Source of the DNA: DATBLE01 sp963791425 | GTDB taxonomy: Bacteria > Actinomycetota > Thermoleophilia > Gaiellales > Gaiellaceae | Assembly (NCBI GenBank): GCA_963791425.1 | Contig: CAWBSE010000004.1 | Coordinates: 744,001-808,000 of the forward strand | Direction: 5' to 3' | DNA length: 64,000 bases | In this document: positions 49,027 through 57,053 of the stretch, in pieces | How the letters are laid out: every line of letters starts with the position of its first letter | How positions within the stretch are numbered: position 1 is the first letter of the stretch | Notes under the pieces: generated by a model | What the model was told of the DNA's origin: nothing | The model's input: only the letters and a program-made list of their open reading frames with translations | Databases searched by the model: none | Translations under genes and position numbers: made by a program

Positions 49027-49323
49027 TTACTCCGGCAACCGGCCGAACCCGCGCCCACGAACCCGGCGCGGGCCCGGGTCGTGCTCGTTCAGGAGCTCCG
49101 CGACGCGCTGCGCGAGCGGCTCCGATGTCGTGGACGCGATGCTCCCCGTGCCGTACAGCGCGCCGCGGTCGGCTGCATCGACGAGCCAGCGTCCGCCGCT
49201 CCCCGCGCTCGCCGAGTATCGCGGGACCGGAGCCCGATCGTCGACCACGACGCCGGCCAGTTCCTCTCCGTTCAGCAGCCGCCCGAGATCGACCGCCAGG
49301 CGTGGAGATCGCGCGAGCAGCAC
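49027..49323 (-). CDS. 98-aa hypothetical protein between ftsZ and gcvT
   Basis: Not recognised. GTG 49323 starts VLLARSPRLAVDLGRLLNGE, ending VRGRGFGRLPE. Readable coding-like sequence continues about 25 codons upstream (RGRITSGGEI) to an in-frame stop at the end of ftsZ, so the true start is uncertain. RRVRGRGF at the end is basic. The gene may be spurious, but no alternative frame is better here. Confidence 0.4.
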   Translation of the reverse strand: MLLARSPRLAVDLGRLLNGEELAGVVVDDRAPVPRYSASAGSGGRWLVDAADRGALYGTGSIASTTSEPLAQRVAELLNEHDPGPRRVRGRGFGRLPE

Positions 49324-49407
49324 GATCTCCCCACCCGATGTGATCCGTCCTCGGAGAACGCCGATCCGTCCCGGGAGCCCGGGACGCCGCTCACCGACGT
49401 ACGACGT

Positions 49408-50499
49408 CTAGTTGTCCCGCAGGAACGAGGGAACGTCGAGCCCCTGCGCGGGCATGTCGAAGCCCTGATCAGCCTCGCGCGGCGAGATCGGCGCCTCCTG
49501 CACAGCGACGCGCTGCCGCTCCTGGCGGCCGCTGCTCCGGCGACGCTGCTGGCCGAAGCCGGTCGCGATCACGGTCACGCGGACCTCCGCGCCCATCGAC
49601 GGGTCGATCACGGCGCCGAAGATGACGTTCGCGTTCGCGTCGGCCGCGGCGGTGACGACCTCGGCCGCCTCGTTGACCTCGAAGAGGCCGACGTCGGCGC
49701 CCGCGGTGATGTTGAGCAGGATGCCGGTCGCGCCCTCGATCGACGACTCGAGCAGCGGCGACGACACGGCGATGCGTGCTGCCTCGGCCGCCCGGTTCTC
49801 GCCGGACGCGGCGCCGATGCCCATCAGTGCCGATCCCGCGTCACGCATGATCGTGCGCACGTCGGCGAAGTCGAGGTTGACGAGCCCGGGCACGGTGATC
49901 AGGTCGGTGATGCCCTGGACGCCCTGGCGGAGCACGTCGTCCGCGAGCCGGAACGACTCGAGCACAGACGTGTTCTTCTCGATCACCTGGAGCAGCCGGT
50001 CATTCTCGATCACGATCAGCGTGTCGACGACCTCGCGCAACTCGCCGATGCCGGTCTCGGCCCGCTCGGAGCGCACACGCCCCTCGAAGGCGAACGGCTT
50101 CGTGACGACGCCGACGGTCAGCGCGCCGATCTCCTGGCCGAGCGCCGCAACCGTGGGAGCCGCACCGGTGCCGGTGCCGCCGCCCTCGCCTGCGGTGACG
50201 AAGATCATGTCCGCGCCCTTGAGCGCGTCCTTCAACTCGTCGCGTGATTCCTGCGCGGCCGCGCCGCCGACCGCGGGGTCGGCACCGGCGCCCAGACCAC
50301 GGGTGGCCTTCGCGCCGATGTGGATCTTCACGTCGGCGTCGCTCATCAGCAGCGCCTGCGCGTCCGTGTTCACCGCGATGAACTCGACGCCGGTCAGGCC
50401 GGCCTCGATCATGCGGTTGACGGCGTTCGTCCCGCCGCCGCCGACGCCGATCACCTTGATGACGGCGAGGTAACTCCCGGATTGATCTCTCATGCTCAT
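49408..50499 (-). CDS. ftsZ: cell division protein FtsZ
   Basis: Tubulin-like GTPase forming the cytokinetic Z-ring. IKVIGVGGGGTNAVNRMIEA, FIAVNTDAQAL, KIHIGAKATRGLGAGADPAV, the tubulin signature GEGGGTGTGAAPTVA, IVIENDRLL and DLITVPGLVNLDFADVR are all classical. The C-terminal tail ends DMPAQGLDVPSFLRDN, whose conserved DVPSFLR peptide binds partners such as SepF in actinobacteria lacking FtsA. ATG 50499 chosen (a second ATG follows two codons later). A consensus sigma promoter lies 70-100 bp upstream. Confidence 0.97.
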   Translation of the reverse strand: MSMRDQSGSYLAVIKVIGVGGGGTNAVNRMIEAGLTGVEFIAVNTDAQALLMSDADVKIHIGAKATRGLGAGADPAVGGAAAQESRDELKDALKGADMIFVTAGEGGGTGTGAAPTVAALGQEIGALTVGVVTKPFAFEGRVRSERAETGIGELREVVDTLIVIENDRLLQVIEKNTSVLESFRLADDVLRQGVQGITDLITVPGLVNLDFADVRTIMRDAGSALMGIGAASGENRAAEAARIAVSSPLLESSIEGATGILLNITAGADVGLFEVNEAAEVVTAAADANANVIFGAVIDPSMGAEVRVTVIATGFGQQRRRSSGRQERQRVAVQEAPISPREADQGFDMPAQGLDVPSFLRDN

Positions 50500-50569
50500 G
50501 GCGATGTCCAGTGTCTCACTCTCGATGTCTACTTCAGGATAGGGGCAGAAAAACCTTCTTGGCCTCCGC

Positions 50570-50598
50570 AGGGTAGGGTCCCCTCCTCGGCCTGTCAA
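50570..50598 (-). promoter_or_regulatory. strong sigma-70-type promoter of ftsZ
   Basis: On the minus strand a perfect -35 box TTGACA (plus 50598-50593) is followed, after exactly 17 bp, by TACCCT (50575-50570). This is the best -35/-10 pair in the window. Transcription would start near 50563, leaving a leader of about 64 nt before the ftsZ ATG; ftsZ can therefore be transcribed apart from the murC-ftsQ genes upstream. Confidence 0.7.
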
Positions 50599-50626
50599 TG
50601 CGATTCGCTGGCAGGAACTCTCAACC

Positions 50627-51382
50627 TCAACCTCCGACTTGAGGGTTGTATCCGGCAACGGGGCGCTCGGGAACGCTGACGTCCACGTACGTCGCGCCGG
50701 CGGTCAGGGGCAGGATCTGCTTGGCGATCGCGAGCTTCAACCGCAGATCGCCGCTGTCGCCCAGGCGCAGCTCCGCACCCGACGAGAGCATCAGGGTCAG
50801 CTCGCCCTCGCCGACGAGCACCTGTCTGACGTCGGCGGCGAGGTGCAGCGCGCGGAGCGGCGCCACCGCCGCGACGCCCATCGCGCCGGCGCCGCCCAGC
50901 GTCGAGTTCACCGAGATCCCCGTCGAGGCGGGCAGCCAGATCCGAGGCAGCCGCGGGTACGGGCGCTTCTCCAGCTGCTGCAGCACCCGGGCGGTCGACG
51001 ACACCACCCATGCGTCCGCACCCCGGCGCAGGACGGCCACCGGACGCTCGAGGTGGACGCGCACCTTCAGCGTGTGCGGGAAGTCGCGGTCGAACCGCGC
51101 ATCGGCGATCTCGGAGACCGACGCAAGCCGGCGGGCCGCGTCGTGCCGGTCGAAGCGGACGAGGCTCACGCCCACGTACGGCCGGAGTGCGGCTCTGATC
51201 CTCGCGGCGGTCGCAGGAGGCGCGCCCGCCACCTCGATCCGGTCGAGCGCGAAAACTCCCGTCTGGCGGGCGCCGATGTAGGCGCCGACGCCGGAGCCGA
51301 CGAGGACGAGTACGACGAGGACGGCCAGAAGCGGCCGGAAGACCCGGGTGGTCGGACGGCTGCTCGGGCGGCTCGCGGCCAT
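50627..51382 (-). CDS. ftsQ: cell division protein FtsQ
   Basis: Divisome membrane protein linking FtsB/FtsL to the ring. A basic N-terminus (MAASRPSSRPTTRVFRP) leads to one membrane helix (about residues 18-35, LLAVLVVLVLVGSGVGAYIG), then an extracellular POTRA domain (FALDRIEVAGAPPATAARI, PYVGVSLVRFDRHDAARRLA, FDRDFPHTLKVRVHLERPVA) and the FtsQ beta domain (DAWVVSSTARVL, LPRIWLPAS, RLGDSGDLRLKLAIAKQIL). 251 aa from ATG 51382. Located 50 bp after murB and 127 bp before ftsZ. Confidence 0.92.
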   Translation of the reverse strand: MAASRPSSRPTTRVFRPLLAVLVVLVLVGSGVGAYIGARQTGVFALDRIEVAGAPPATAARIRAALRPYVGVSLVRFDRHDAARRLASVSEIADARFDRDFPHTLKVRVHLERPVAVLRRGADAWVVSSTARVLQQLEKRPYPRLPRIWLPASTGISVNSTLGGAGAMGVAAVAPLRALHLAADVRQVLVGEGELTLMLSSGAELRLGDSGDLRLKLAIAKQILPLTAGATYVDVSVPERPVAGYNPQVGG

Positions 51383-51432
51383 CGGCTTGACTCGGTTCGC
51401 CGTGGGCGGCTGCGGTCCTGCGCCGCGGCGGG

Positions 51433-52323
51433 CTAGCCGAGCTCGCCGGCGGGCGGCAGTTCGAGGTCGCCGAGGAGCTCGACCTCGCGCTCGAGCACGA
51501 CGCCGAACTGCTCCAGCGCACGCCGCCGCGCTTCCGTCATCAGCGCGATCGCGTCGCGGGCAGTCGCGTCGCCGGCGTTCTCGATGAAGTTCGCGTGGCG
51601 GGGCGAGATCAGCGCTCCGCCGATCCGGTGGCCCTTCAGGCCGCACTGCTCGATCATCCGGCCGGCGCCGAGCTCGTGCTCCGGGTTCTTGAAGACGCTC
51701 CCGAACGTGCGCTTGTTCGTCGGCTGGGTGTCCTTCCGCTGCGCCTGCATCGCTGCGATCGTCTCCTTGATCTCCGCGGACGGACGCGGCGCCAGCCGGA
51801 ACTCGACCTGCGCGACGACCTGGCCGGGGGCGAGCGCGGAATGCCGGTACGAAAGATCGAGCTCGTCGTTGTCGTGCCAGCGGGCGCTGCCGGCGTCGAC
51901 GACGAGCGCGCGCTCGAGAATCGCCTTCCAGTCGCTCCCGTAGGCGCCGGCATTCATCCGGACGCCGCCGCCCGCCGTGCCTGGGATAGCGCACGCGAAC
52001 TCGAAGCCGCCGAGCCCCGCGGCCCGTGCCCTGTGCAGGCAGACCGCGTTCGGCGCGCCGCCGCCCGCGACGAGCAGCTCGCCGCGCACCTCGGCGACGG
52101 CGAGGTCGCCCTCGAGCCGGACGACGAGCGCGTCGACGCCCTCGTCGGCGGCGAGCAGGTTCGACCCGAGCCCGATCGGCCGCACCTCCAGACCGCGCTC
52201 GGCGCCCCAGGCGAGCGCCGACTCGAGCTCGGGAAGCGTCGAGGGCCGCGCGAGCGCGCGGGCCGGCCCACCGATCCCGACCGTGGTCATCCGGGCGAGC
52301 GGGATGCCTTCCTCGATCTTCAC
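51433..52323 (-). CDS. murB: UDP-N-acetylenolpyruvoylglucosamine reductase
   Basis: FAD enzyme making UDP-MurNAc. IPLARMTTVGIGGPARALA begins the FAD domain, then RPIGLGSNLLAADEG, FACAIPGTAGGGVRMNAGAY, LDLSYRHSALA (type I Tyr/Arg), TFGSVFKNPEHE (Ser proton donor) and ISPRHANFIENAGDATA (Glu). 296 aa from GTG 52323, overlapping the murC stop (GTGA). Confidence 0.95.
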   Translation of the reverse strand: MKIEEGIPLARMTTVGIGGPARALARPSTLPELESALAWGAERGLEVRPIGLGSNLLAADEGVDALVVRLEGDLAVAEVRGELLVAGGGAPNAVCLHRARAAGLGGFEFACAIPGTAGGGVRMNAGAYGSDWKAILERALVVDAGSARWHDNDELDLSYRHSALAPGQVVAQVEFRLAPRPSAEIKETIAAMQAQRKDTQPTNKRTFGSVFKNPEHELGAGRMIEQCGLKGHRIGGALISPRHANFIENAGDATARDAIALMTEARRRALEQFGVVLEREVELLGDLELPPAGELG

Positions 52324-53507
52324 GACAGCTCCGCGAGCATCAACGCAGCGGCGCGGTCAACGTCGCCGGCGCCGACGGTCAGCACGAGATCACCGGGCCG
52401 GACGCGCCGCGCGAGAAACCGCGCGCCGTCCTCGATCCGCGGCGTCCAGCCGGGCGCGAACCCCGGGCGCGCGTCGCACAGCGCGTCGACAACGAGCTTG
52501 CCGGTCACTCCCTCGAGGGGCTGCTCCCGCGCCGGGTAGACGTCTGTGACGGCGACGACGTCGGCTGGGGCGAGCGCCCGGCCGAGCTCCACCGCCGAAT
52601 GGCGCGTGCGCGAATAGAGATGCGGCTGGAAGAGCACGGCGACGCGTCCGCTGCCCGCACGCTCCCGCGCGCTCGCGAGCACGGCCCGGACCTTCTCCGG
52701 GTTGTGCGCATAGTCGTCGTAGACTTTCACCCCGCCGGCCTCGCCGACGAGCTCGAACCGGCGACCGACCCCACCGAACGACGCGAGCGCGGCGACCGCC
52801 TCCTCCCGCGGGACGCCGACCAGCTCGAGCGCCGCCGCGGCAGCGGCGGCGTTCTGCCGGTTGTGCCCACCGGGCACGGCCAGCTCGACGTCGAGCGGTG
52901 CGAGCTCCCGGCCGCGCACGACCTCGGGCACCTCCGCCAGCCACGCGTCGAACAGCGCCTCGACCTCCGCGCGCGAACCGAACTCGGTGTGATGGTCGAG
53001 GTCGACGTTGAGGAGCACCGCGACCCGAGGCCGCAGGGCTGCAACCGACCGGTCGGACTCGTCGCCCTCGACGACGAGCCAGCCGTCCCCCGCGCCGGCG
53101 TTCGCGCCGAGCTGCGGCACCTCACCGCCGACGATCCAGCTCGGATCGCGGCCGGTCTCGCGCAGGGCGTACGCGATCATCGCCGCCGTCGTCGTCTTCC
53201 CGTGTGCGCCCGCGACGACGATCGCCGGGCCTGCGGCGACGAGCTCGGCGAGGAGCTCCGCCCGCGGCCGCCCCGCGACACCCGGATAGGCCGACGAGAC
53301 GAACACCTCCCAGCCTTCGGGAGCGTCGGGCTCGGGCGACACCCGCACCTCGATCCCCGCGTCACGCAGCGGCGCGAGATACGGCGTCTCGTTCCGGTCC
53401 CACCCGCCGACCTCGGCCCCCCACGCCTGCGCGAGCAGCCCGTAGGCCGACAGGCCGGCGCCGCCGATCCCGACCAGCCAGATGCGCCGGCCCTCAAGCG
53501 GATGCAA
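52320..53507 (-). CDS. murC: UDP-N-acetylmuramate--L-alanine ligase
   Basis: ATP-dependent ligase adding L-Ala to UDP-MurNAc. RIWLVGIGGAGLSAYGLLAQ is the UDP-binding loop, then VVAGAHGKTTTAAMIAYALR (ATP P-loop), VEGDESDRSVAALRPRVAV, LNVDLDHHTEFG, PGGHNRQNAAAA and VKVYDDYAHNPEKVRAVLAS, FQPHLYSRTRH. 395 aa, about 60-80 residues shorter than usual, mainly in loops. Start ATG 53507 is inside the end of murG (14-bp overlap). Confidence 0.94.
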   Translation of the reverse strand: MHPLEGRRIWLVGIGGAGLSAYGLLAQAWGAEVGGWDRNETPYLAPLRDAGIEVRVSPEPDAPEGWEVFVSSAYPGVAGRPRAELLAELVAAGPAIVVAGAHGKTTTAAMIAYALRETGRDPSWIVGGEVPQLGANAGAGDGWLVVEGDESDRSVAALRPRVAVLLNVDLDHHTEFGSRAEVEALFDAWLAEVPEVVRGRELAPLDVELAVPGGHNRQNAAAAAAALELVGVPREEAVAALASFGGVGRRFELVGEAGGVKVYDDYAHNPEKVRAVLASARERAGSGRVAVLFQPHLYSRTRHSAVELGRALAPADVVAVTDVYPAREQPLEGVTGKLVVDALCDARPGFAPGWTPRIEDGARFLARRVRPGDLVLTVGAGDVDRAAALMLAELS

Positions 53508-54561
53508 GGGAGACCAACTCCTCGGCGATCACGTCGGCCGCATCGGGCTTCGCGGCCGCGCGCATGGCCTCGCCCATCGTCGCGAGCCGGGCGCCGTCGG
53601 CGAGCACCCCCCGCACCACCTCGGGCACGCGCGCGATCTCCGGCTCCGGCACGACGACCGCACCGCCCGCGGCCGCGAAGTACCGCGCGTTCTTCGTCTG
53701 GTGGTCGGCCGTGACATTCGGCGACGGGACGAGCACCGCCGGCTTCCCGGCGGCCGCCACCTCCCACACCGAGCCGCCGGCCCGCGCGAGCGCGAGGTCG
53801 CAGGCGTCGAGCGCCGCGCCGAAATCGTCCGTCCACGGGAGCAGCCGGTACCCCGGCCGCGACACCCGCCCGGACAGCCCGTCGAGGTAGCGCTCGCCAC
53901 AGAGGTGGAGCACGGCCGGCCCGTCCTCTCCGAACCCGGAGACGGCGATTTCGTTCAGCGCTGCCGCGCCCTGGCTGCCGCCGAAGACGAGCAGCACCGG
54001 CCCGTCGGCGGGGAGCCCGAACTGTCCGCGCGCCTCCTCTCGCGGAACCGGCACACGCGCCGGAACCGGCCGGCCGACGACGCGGTACCGCGACCCCGTC
54101 CGCCCGGCAACCGGGTACGCGAGGAACACCCGCCGCGCGAACGGCGCCGCCAGCCGGTTCGCGAGCCCGAGGTGCGCGTCCGCCTCGGTGAGCGCGGCCG
54201 GGATCTTCTTGCGCCAGGCCGCGTACACCATCGGCCCCGCAACGTATCCGCCGCCGCCGAGAACCACGTCCGGCCGGCGGGCCGCGAGGATCGCCGCGCA
54301 CGCCCGCGGCGCCTTGCCGGCGAGCAGCACCGCGCGCAGCTGCGCCGCGCCCGGCTTCCGCGGCAGCCCGCTGATCCGGAACGCGTCGAACTCGAAGCCC
54401 GCCTCGGGAACGAGTGTCGCCTCGATGCGGTCAGGCGAGCCGGCGAAGGTCACGCTCACGCCGCGTGCGCGGAGCGCCTGCGCGACGGCGAGGGACGGCA
54501 TCACGTGGCCGGCTGTCCCTCCGGCTGCGATCACGCACGACAACTGCTTTCTCGGCTGCAT
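53494..54561 (-). CDS. murG: UDP-GlcNAc:lipid I N-acetylglucosaminyltransferase
   Basis: Peripheral membrane GT28 enzyme converting lipid I to lipid II. The first loop reads VIAAGGTAGHVMPSLAVAQA (GGTAGH instead of GGTGGH), then RISGLPRKPGAA, VVLGGGGYVAGPMVYAA, LTEADAHLGLANRLAAPFAR, PVLLVFGGSQGAAALNE and LALARAGGSVWEVAAAGKPA, LVPSPNVTADHQTKNARYF. 355 aa from ATG 54561; the first 43 codons lie inside the ftsW reading frame. A GTG 9 codons later would start at the VIAAGG loop but still overlap. Confidence 0.95.
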   Translation of the reverse strand: MQPRKQLSCVIAAGGTAGHVMPSLAVAQALRARGVSVTFAGSPDRIEATLVPEAGFEFDAFRISGLPRKPGAAQLRAVLLAGKAPRACAAILAARRPDVVLGGGGYVAGPMVYAAWRKKIPAALTEADAHLGLANRLAAPFARRVFLAYPVAGRTGSRYRVVGRPVPARVPVPREEARGQFGLPADGPVLLVFGGSQGAAALNEIAVSGFGEDGPAVLHLCGERYLDGLSGRVSRPGYRLLPWTDDFGAALDACDLALARAGGSVWEVAAAGKPAVLVPSPNVTADHQTKNARYFAAAGGAVVVPEPEIARVPEVVRGVLADGARLATMGEAMRAAAKPDAADVIAEELVSLASA

Positions 54562-55639
54562 CGTTCCGAGCGATGTTAAGGAGGATGCCGACCGACGCGA
54601 GCATCACCACGAGGCTGGTGCCCCCATACGACACCAGGGGGAGCGGGATTCCGGTGAGCGGCGCGACTCCGACGACGGCCGCGAGATTGAGCACGGCCTG
54701 CCCGCAGAACAGCGTCGTGATCCCCGCCGCGAGCGACTTGCCGAACGGGTCGCGCGCGCGAAGCGCGATCCGTAGCCCCGCCCACGCGAACGCCCCGTAG
54801 GCGGCGATCAGGAGCGTCGCACCGATCAACCCGAGCTCCTCGCCGATGATCGCGAAGATCATGTCCGTGTGCGCCTCGGGCAGGTAGAAGACCTTGCCCA
54901 CGCTCTGACCCAGGCCCTTCCCGAAGATCCCGCCGGAGCCGATACCGATCTGCGACTGCACCTGCTGGTAGCCGGCGCCCTGGGCGTCGCGCCACGGGTC
55001 GATGAAGCTGAAGAAGCGTGTGCGGCGGTACGGCTCGAACCAGATCGCGACGACGGTGGCCGCGCTGACGACCCCCGCCGACAGCACGAGTAGACGCACC
55101 GGCGCGCCCGCGACGAGCAGCATCGCCCCGACCATCACGCAGATCGCGATCACGGTGCCGAGGTCGGGCTCGGCAAGCACGAGTCCGCAGAACACCGCGA
55201 GCATCAACCCGATCGGCTTCGTCAGCTCGCCGACCGTCGTCGGCACGGGGCGCTTGGAGAGATACAGCGCGACCCAGACCACCACCGCGAGCTTCGCCAG
55301 CTCGGACGGCTGGAAGGTCGCCGGGCCGACGCTGATCCACCTGCTGGCTCCGTTGATGTTCTGGCCGCCGACCAGCGTGAACAGCAGGAGACCGATGCTG
55401 CCGAGCACGAGGACCGGCGCGGCGTGCCGCAGCGACCGGTAGTTCCACCGGCGCGCGACCACGAGCAGGACGAGCCCGATCACGGCGAAGATCGCCTGCC
55501 GCTTCAGGTAGTACATCGGGTTGCCGCCGCCGATCGCGGCCGACGCCGACGTCGCGCTGTACACCATCACCATCCCGAAAGCGACGAGTGCGAGCGTGAC
55601 GAGGACGAGGACGTTTGCCTCCAGCTGTCCGCGCTTCAC
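54431..55639 (-). CDS. ftsW: peptidoglycan glycosyltransferase FtsW
   Basis: SEDS-family lipid II polymerase of the divisome. Ten predicted helices: LVLVTLALVAFGMVMVYSAT, AIFAVIGLVLLVVARRWNYR, WISVGPATFQPSELAKLAVV (conserved SEDS segment), EPDLGTVIAI (catalytic Asp), GYQQVQSQIGIGSGGIFGKG, HTDMIFAIIGEELGLIGAT, and PLTGIPLPLVSYGGTSLVV (signature). The C-terminal tail after NIARNDAAEK is arginine-rich and runs 131 bp into murG. GTG 55639 overlaps the murD stop. 402 aa. Confidence 0.94.
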   Translation of the reverse strand: MKRGQLEANVLVLVTLALVAFGMVMVYSATSASAAIGGGNPMYYLKRQAIFAVIGLVLLVVARRWNYRSLRHAAPVLVLGSIGLLLFTLVGGQNINGASRWISVGPATFQPSELAKLAVVVWVALYLSKRPVPTTVGELTKPIGLMLAVFCGLVLAEPDLGTVIAICVMVGAMLLVAGAPVRLLVLSAGVVSAATVVAIWFEPYRRTRFFSFIDPWRDAQGAGYQQVQSQIGIGSGGIFGKGLGQSVGKVFYLPEAHTDMIFAIIGEELGLIGATLLIAAYGAFAWAGLRIALRARDPFGKSLAAGITTLFCGQAVLNLAAVVGVAPLTGIPLPLVSYGGTSLVVMLASVGILLNIARNDAAEKAVVVRDRSRRDSRPRDAVPRRRAGAPRTRRERDLRRLA

Positions 55640-56811
55640 CTGGAAAGGTTCTGCACCAGCCTCCTGAAGTCCTCGCCCCGGTCTTCGAAGTTGTGGAACT
55701 GGTCGTAGCTCGCGCAGGCCGGCGAGAGCAGCACCACGTCGCCTGGTTGCGCCGATTCGGCGGCCGCAGCGACCGCCGCTGCGAGGTCGCCGCACTGCAC
55801 GTACGGCACGCCGGCCCGGTCGAGCGCGCCCGCGATCTCGCCGGCGGTCTCACCGATCAGGTACGCGTGGCCGCGGAGCTCGCCGGCGAGCTCGTCGAAG
55901 CTCTCACCCTTCCGTGAGCCGCCGAGGATCACGTGCAGCGGCGCGTCGTACGCCACGAGAGCCCGGCGGGCGGCGGCGGTGTTGGTCGCCTTCGAGTCGT
56001 TGACGAAGCGGACGCCGTCGATCTCGGCGACGAGCTCCAACCGGTGGGCGACGCCCGGGAAGCTCTGCAGCGCGTCCGCGATCGCCGCGTCGGAGATCCC
56101 GGCGGCGCGTGCGGCGGCGGTCGCCGCGGCGGCGTTCTCGCGGTTGTGCCGTCCGGGCAGGCCGGGCTCGGCCGGGAGGTCGTCGTCGGCCGAGAACTCG
56201 ACGCGGCGGGCGGCGCCCGGCACCGGCTCGAACCCGCGCGGCACGACCGCCGTGTCGTCGGCGACCTGGTTCTCGAAGATCCGCAACTTCGCGTCGCGGT
56301 ACGCCTCGAACGTCTTGTGGCGGTCGAGGTGGTCGGGCTCGAGGTTGACGAGCACCGCGACCCGCGGGCGGAACTCGTGGATGTCCTCGAGCTGGAAGCT
56401 CGAGAGCTCACAGACGATCCACGTGTCCGCCGGTGCCTCCACGCCGGTGAGCGCTCGGCCGACGTTGCCCGCTACGGCAACGTCCCGCCCGGCGACGCGG
56501 AAGATCGCGCCGAGCCACTCGGTCGTGGTCGTCTTCCCGTTCGTCCCGGTGACGCCGAGGATCGGGTTCGGCAGCAACCGGTAGCCCAGCTCGACCTCGC
56601 TCCAGATCGGGATCCGCGCCGAGGCCACGAGCGGGTTCTCGCGCGGGACGCCCGGGCTCTTCACGAGCACGTCGGCGCCGTCGAGCAGCGTGAGGTCGTC
56701 GTCGTTGCCGAGGTCGCGGCCCGCCATGACCACCTCCACCCCGTTCCGCTCGAGCAGGGCGGCCGCAGCCGTGCCCGAACGTTCCGTCCCGAGGACGACC
56801 GCGCGCTTCAC
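55636..56811 (-). CDS. murD: UDP-N-acetylmuramoylalanine--D-glutamate ligase
   Basis: Adds D-Glu to UDP-MurNAc-L-Ala. VKRAVVLGTERSGTAAAALL starts the UDP-binding domain; then LVKSPGVPRENPLV, ILGVTGTNGKTTTTEWLGAI (P-loop), VCELSSFQLEDIHEFRPRVA, LVNLEPDHLDRHKTFEAYRD, PGLPGRHNRENAAAATAA, VRFVNDSKATNTAAARRAL and LLSPACASYDQFHNFEDRGE. 391 aa from GTG 56811, whose start overlaps the stop of orf81 (GTGA). Confidence 0.95.
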   Translation of the reverse strand: MKRAVVLGTERSGTAAAALLERNGVEVVMAGRDLGNDDDLTLLDGADVLVKSPGVPRENPLVASARIPIWSEVELGYRLLPNPILGVTGTNGKTTTTEWLGAIFRVAGRDVAVAGNVGRALTGVEAPADTWIVCELSSFQLEDIHEFRPRVAVLVNLEPDHLDRHKTFEAYRDAKLRIFENQVADDTAVVPRGFEPVPGAARRVEFSADDDLPAEPGLPGRHNRENAAAATAAARAAGISDAAIADALQSFPGVAHRLELVAEIDGVRFVNDSKATNTAAARRALVAYDAPLHVILGGSRKGESFDELAGELRGHAYLIGETAGEIAGALDRAGVPYVQCGDLAAAVAAAAESAQPGDVVLLSPACASYDQFHNFEDRGEDFRRLVQNLSR

Positions 56812-57053
56812 GAGCGGAGAACGCGGCGCAGCTCCTGCTCGGAGCAATCGCCCAGCACACGATCCACTGACGAGTCGGGCAGCGGCACGACGTTTCCGTC
56901 GCCGACGAGCCATGTGATCCGCGGGTCCGGGTACCGCTCCTCGAGCTCCTCCAGCCGGTCGGCCGAGAGATCCAGGACGATCAGGAGCTCGCCGTCGCCG
57001 AGTGCGGCGAGTGCCTCGCCCACCAGATCGCCGTCGAGAACGAGGATCGTCAT
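56808..57053 (-). CDS. 81-aa methyltransferase-like half-domain (orf81)
   Basis: A small gene between mraY and murD that is not part of standard dcw clusters. 81 aa: MTILVLDGDLVGEALAALGD, LIVLDLSADRLEELEERYPD, ITWLVGDGNVVPLPDSSVDR, VLGDCSEQELRRVLRS. The middle looks like motifs II-IV of a class I methyltransferase (VLDLS..R and GD...LPLPD.SVD.VLG), but the glycine-rich SAM loop and the second half of the fold are missing. Hence it may be a regulator or partner using half the fold. Coupled on both sides by ATGA (mraY) and GTGA (murD) overlaps. Translation is well supported by those overlaps; function unknown. Confidence 0.8.
   Translation of the reverse strand: MTILVLDGDLVGEALAALGDGELLIVLDLSADRLEELEERYPDPRITWLVGDGNVVPLPDSSVDRVLGDCSEQELRRVLRS

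Noticed and set aside
49324..49407. Possible N-terminal extension of the 98-aa gene up to the ftsZ stop
   Set aside because: Readable sequence but no start codon between the in-frame TAG and GTG 49323.
48997..49407. Glycine riboswitch before gcvT
   Set aside because: Looked for the tandem glycine aptamer pattern upstream of gcvT; only 30 bp separate gcvT from the preceding small gene and no such structure was seen.
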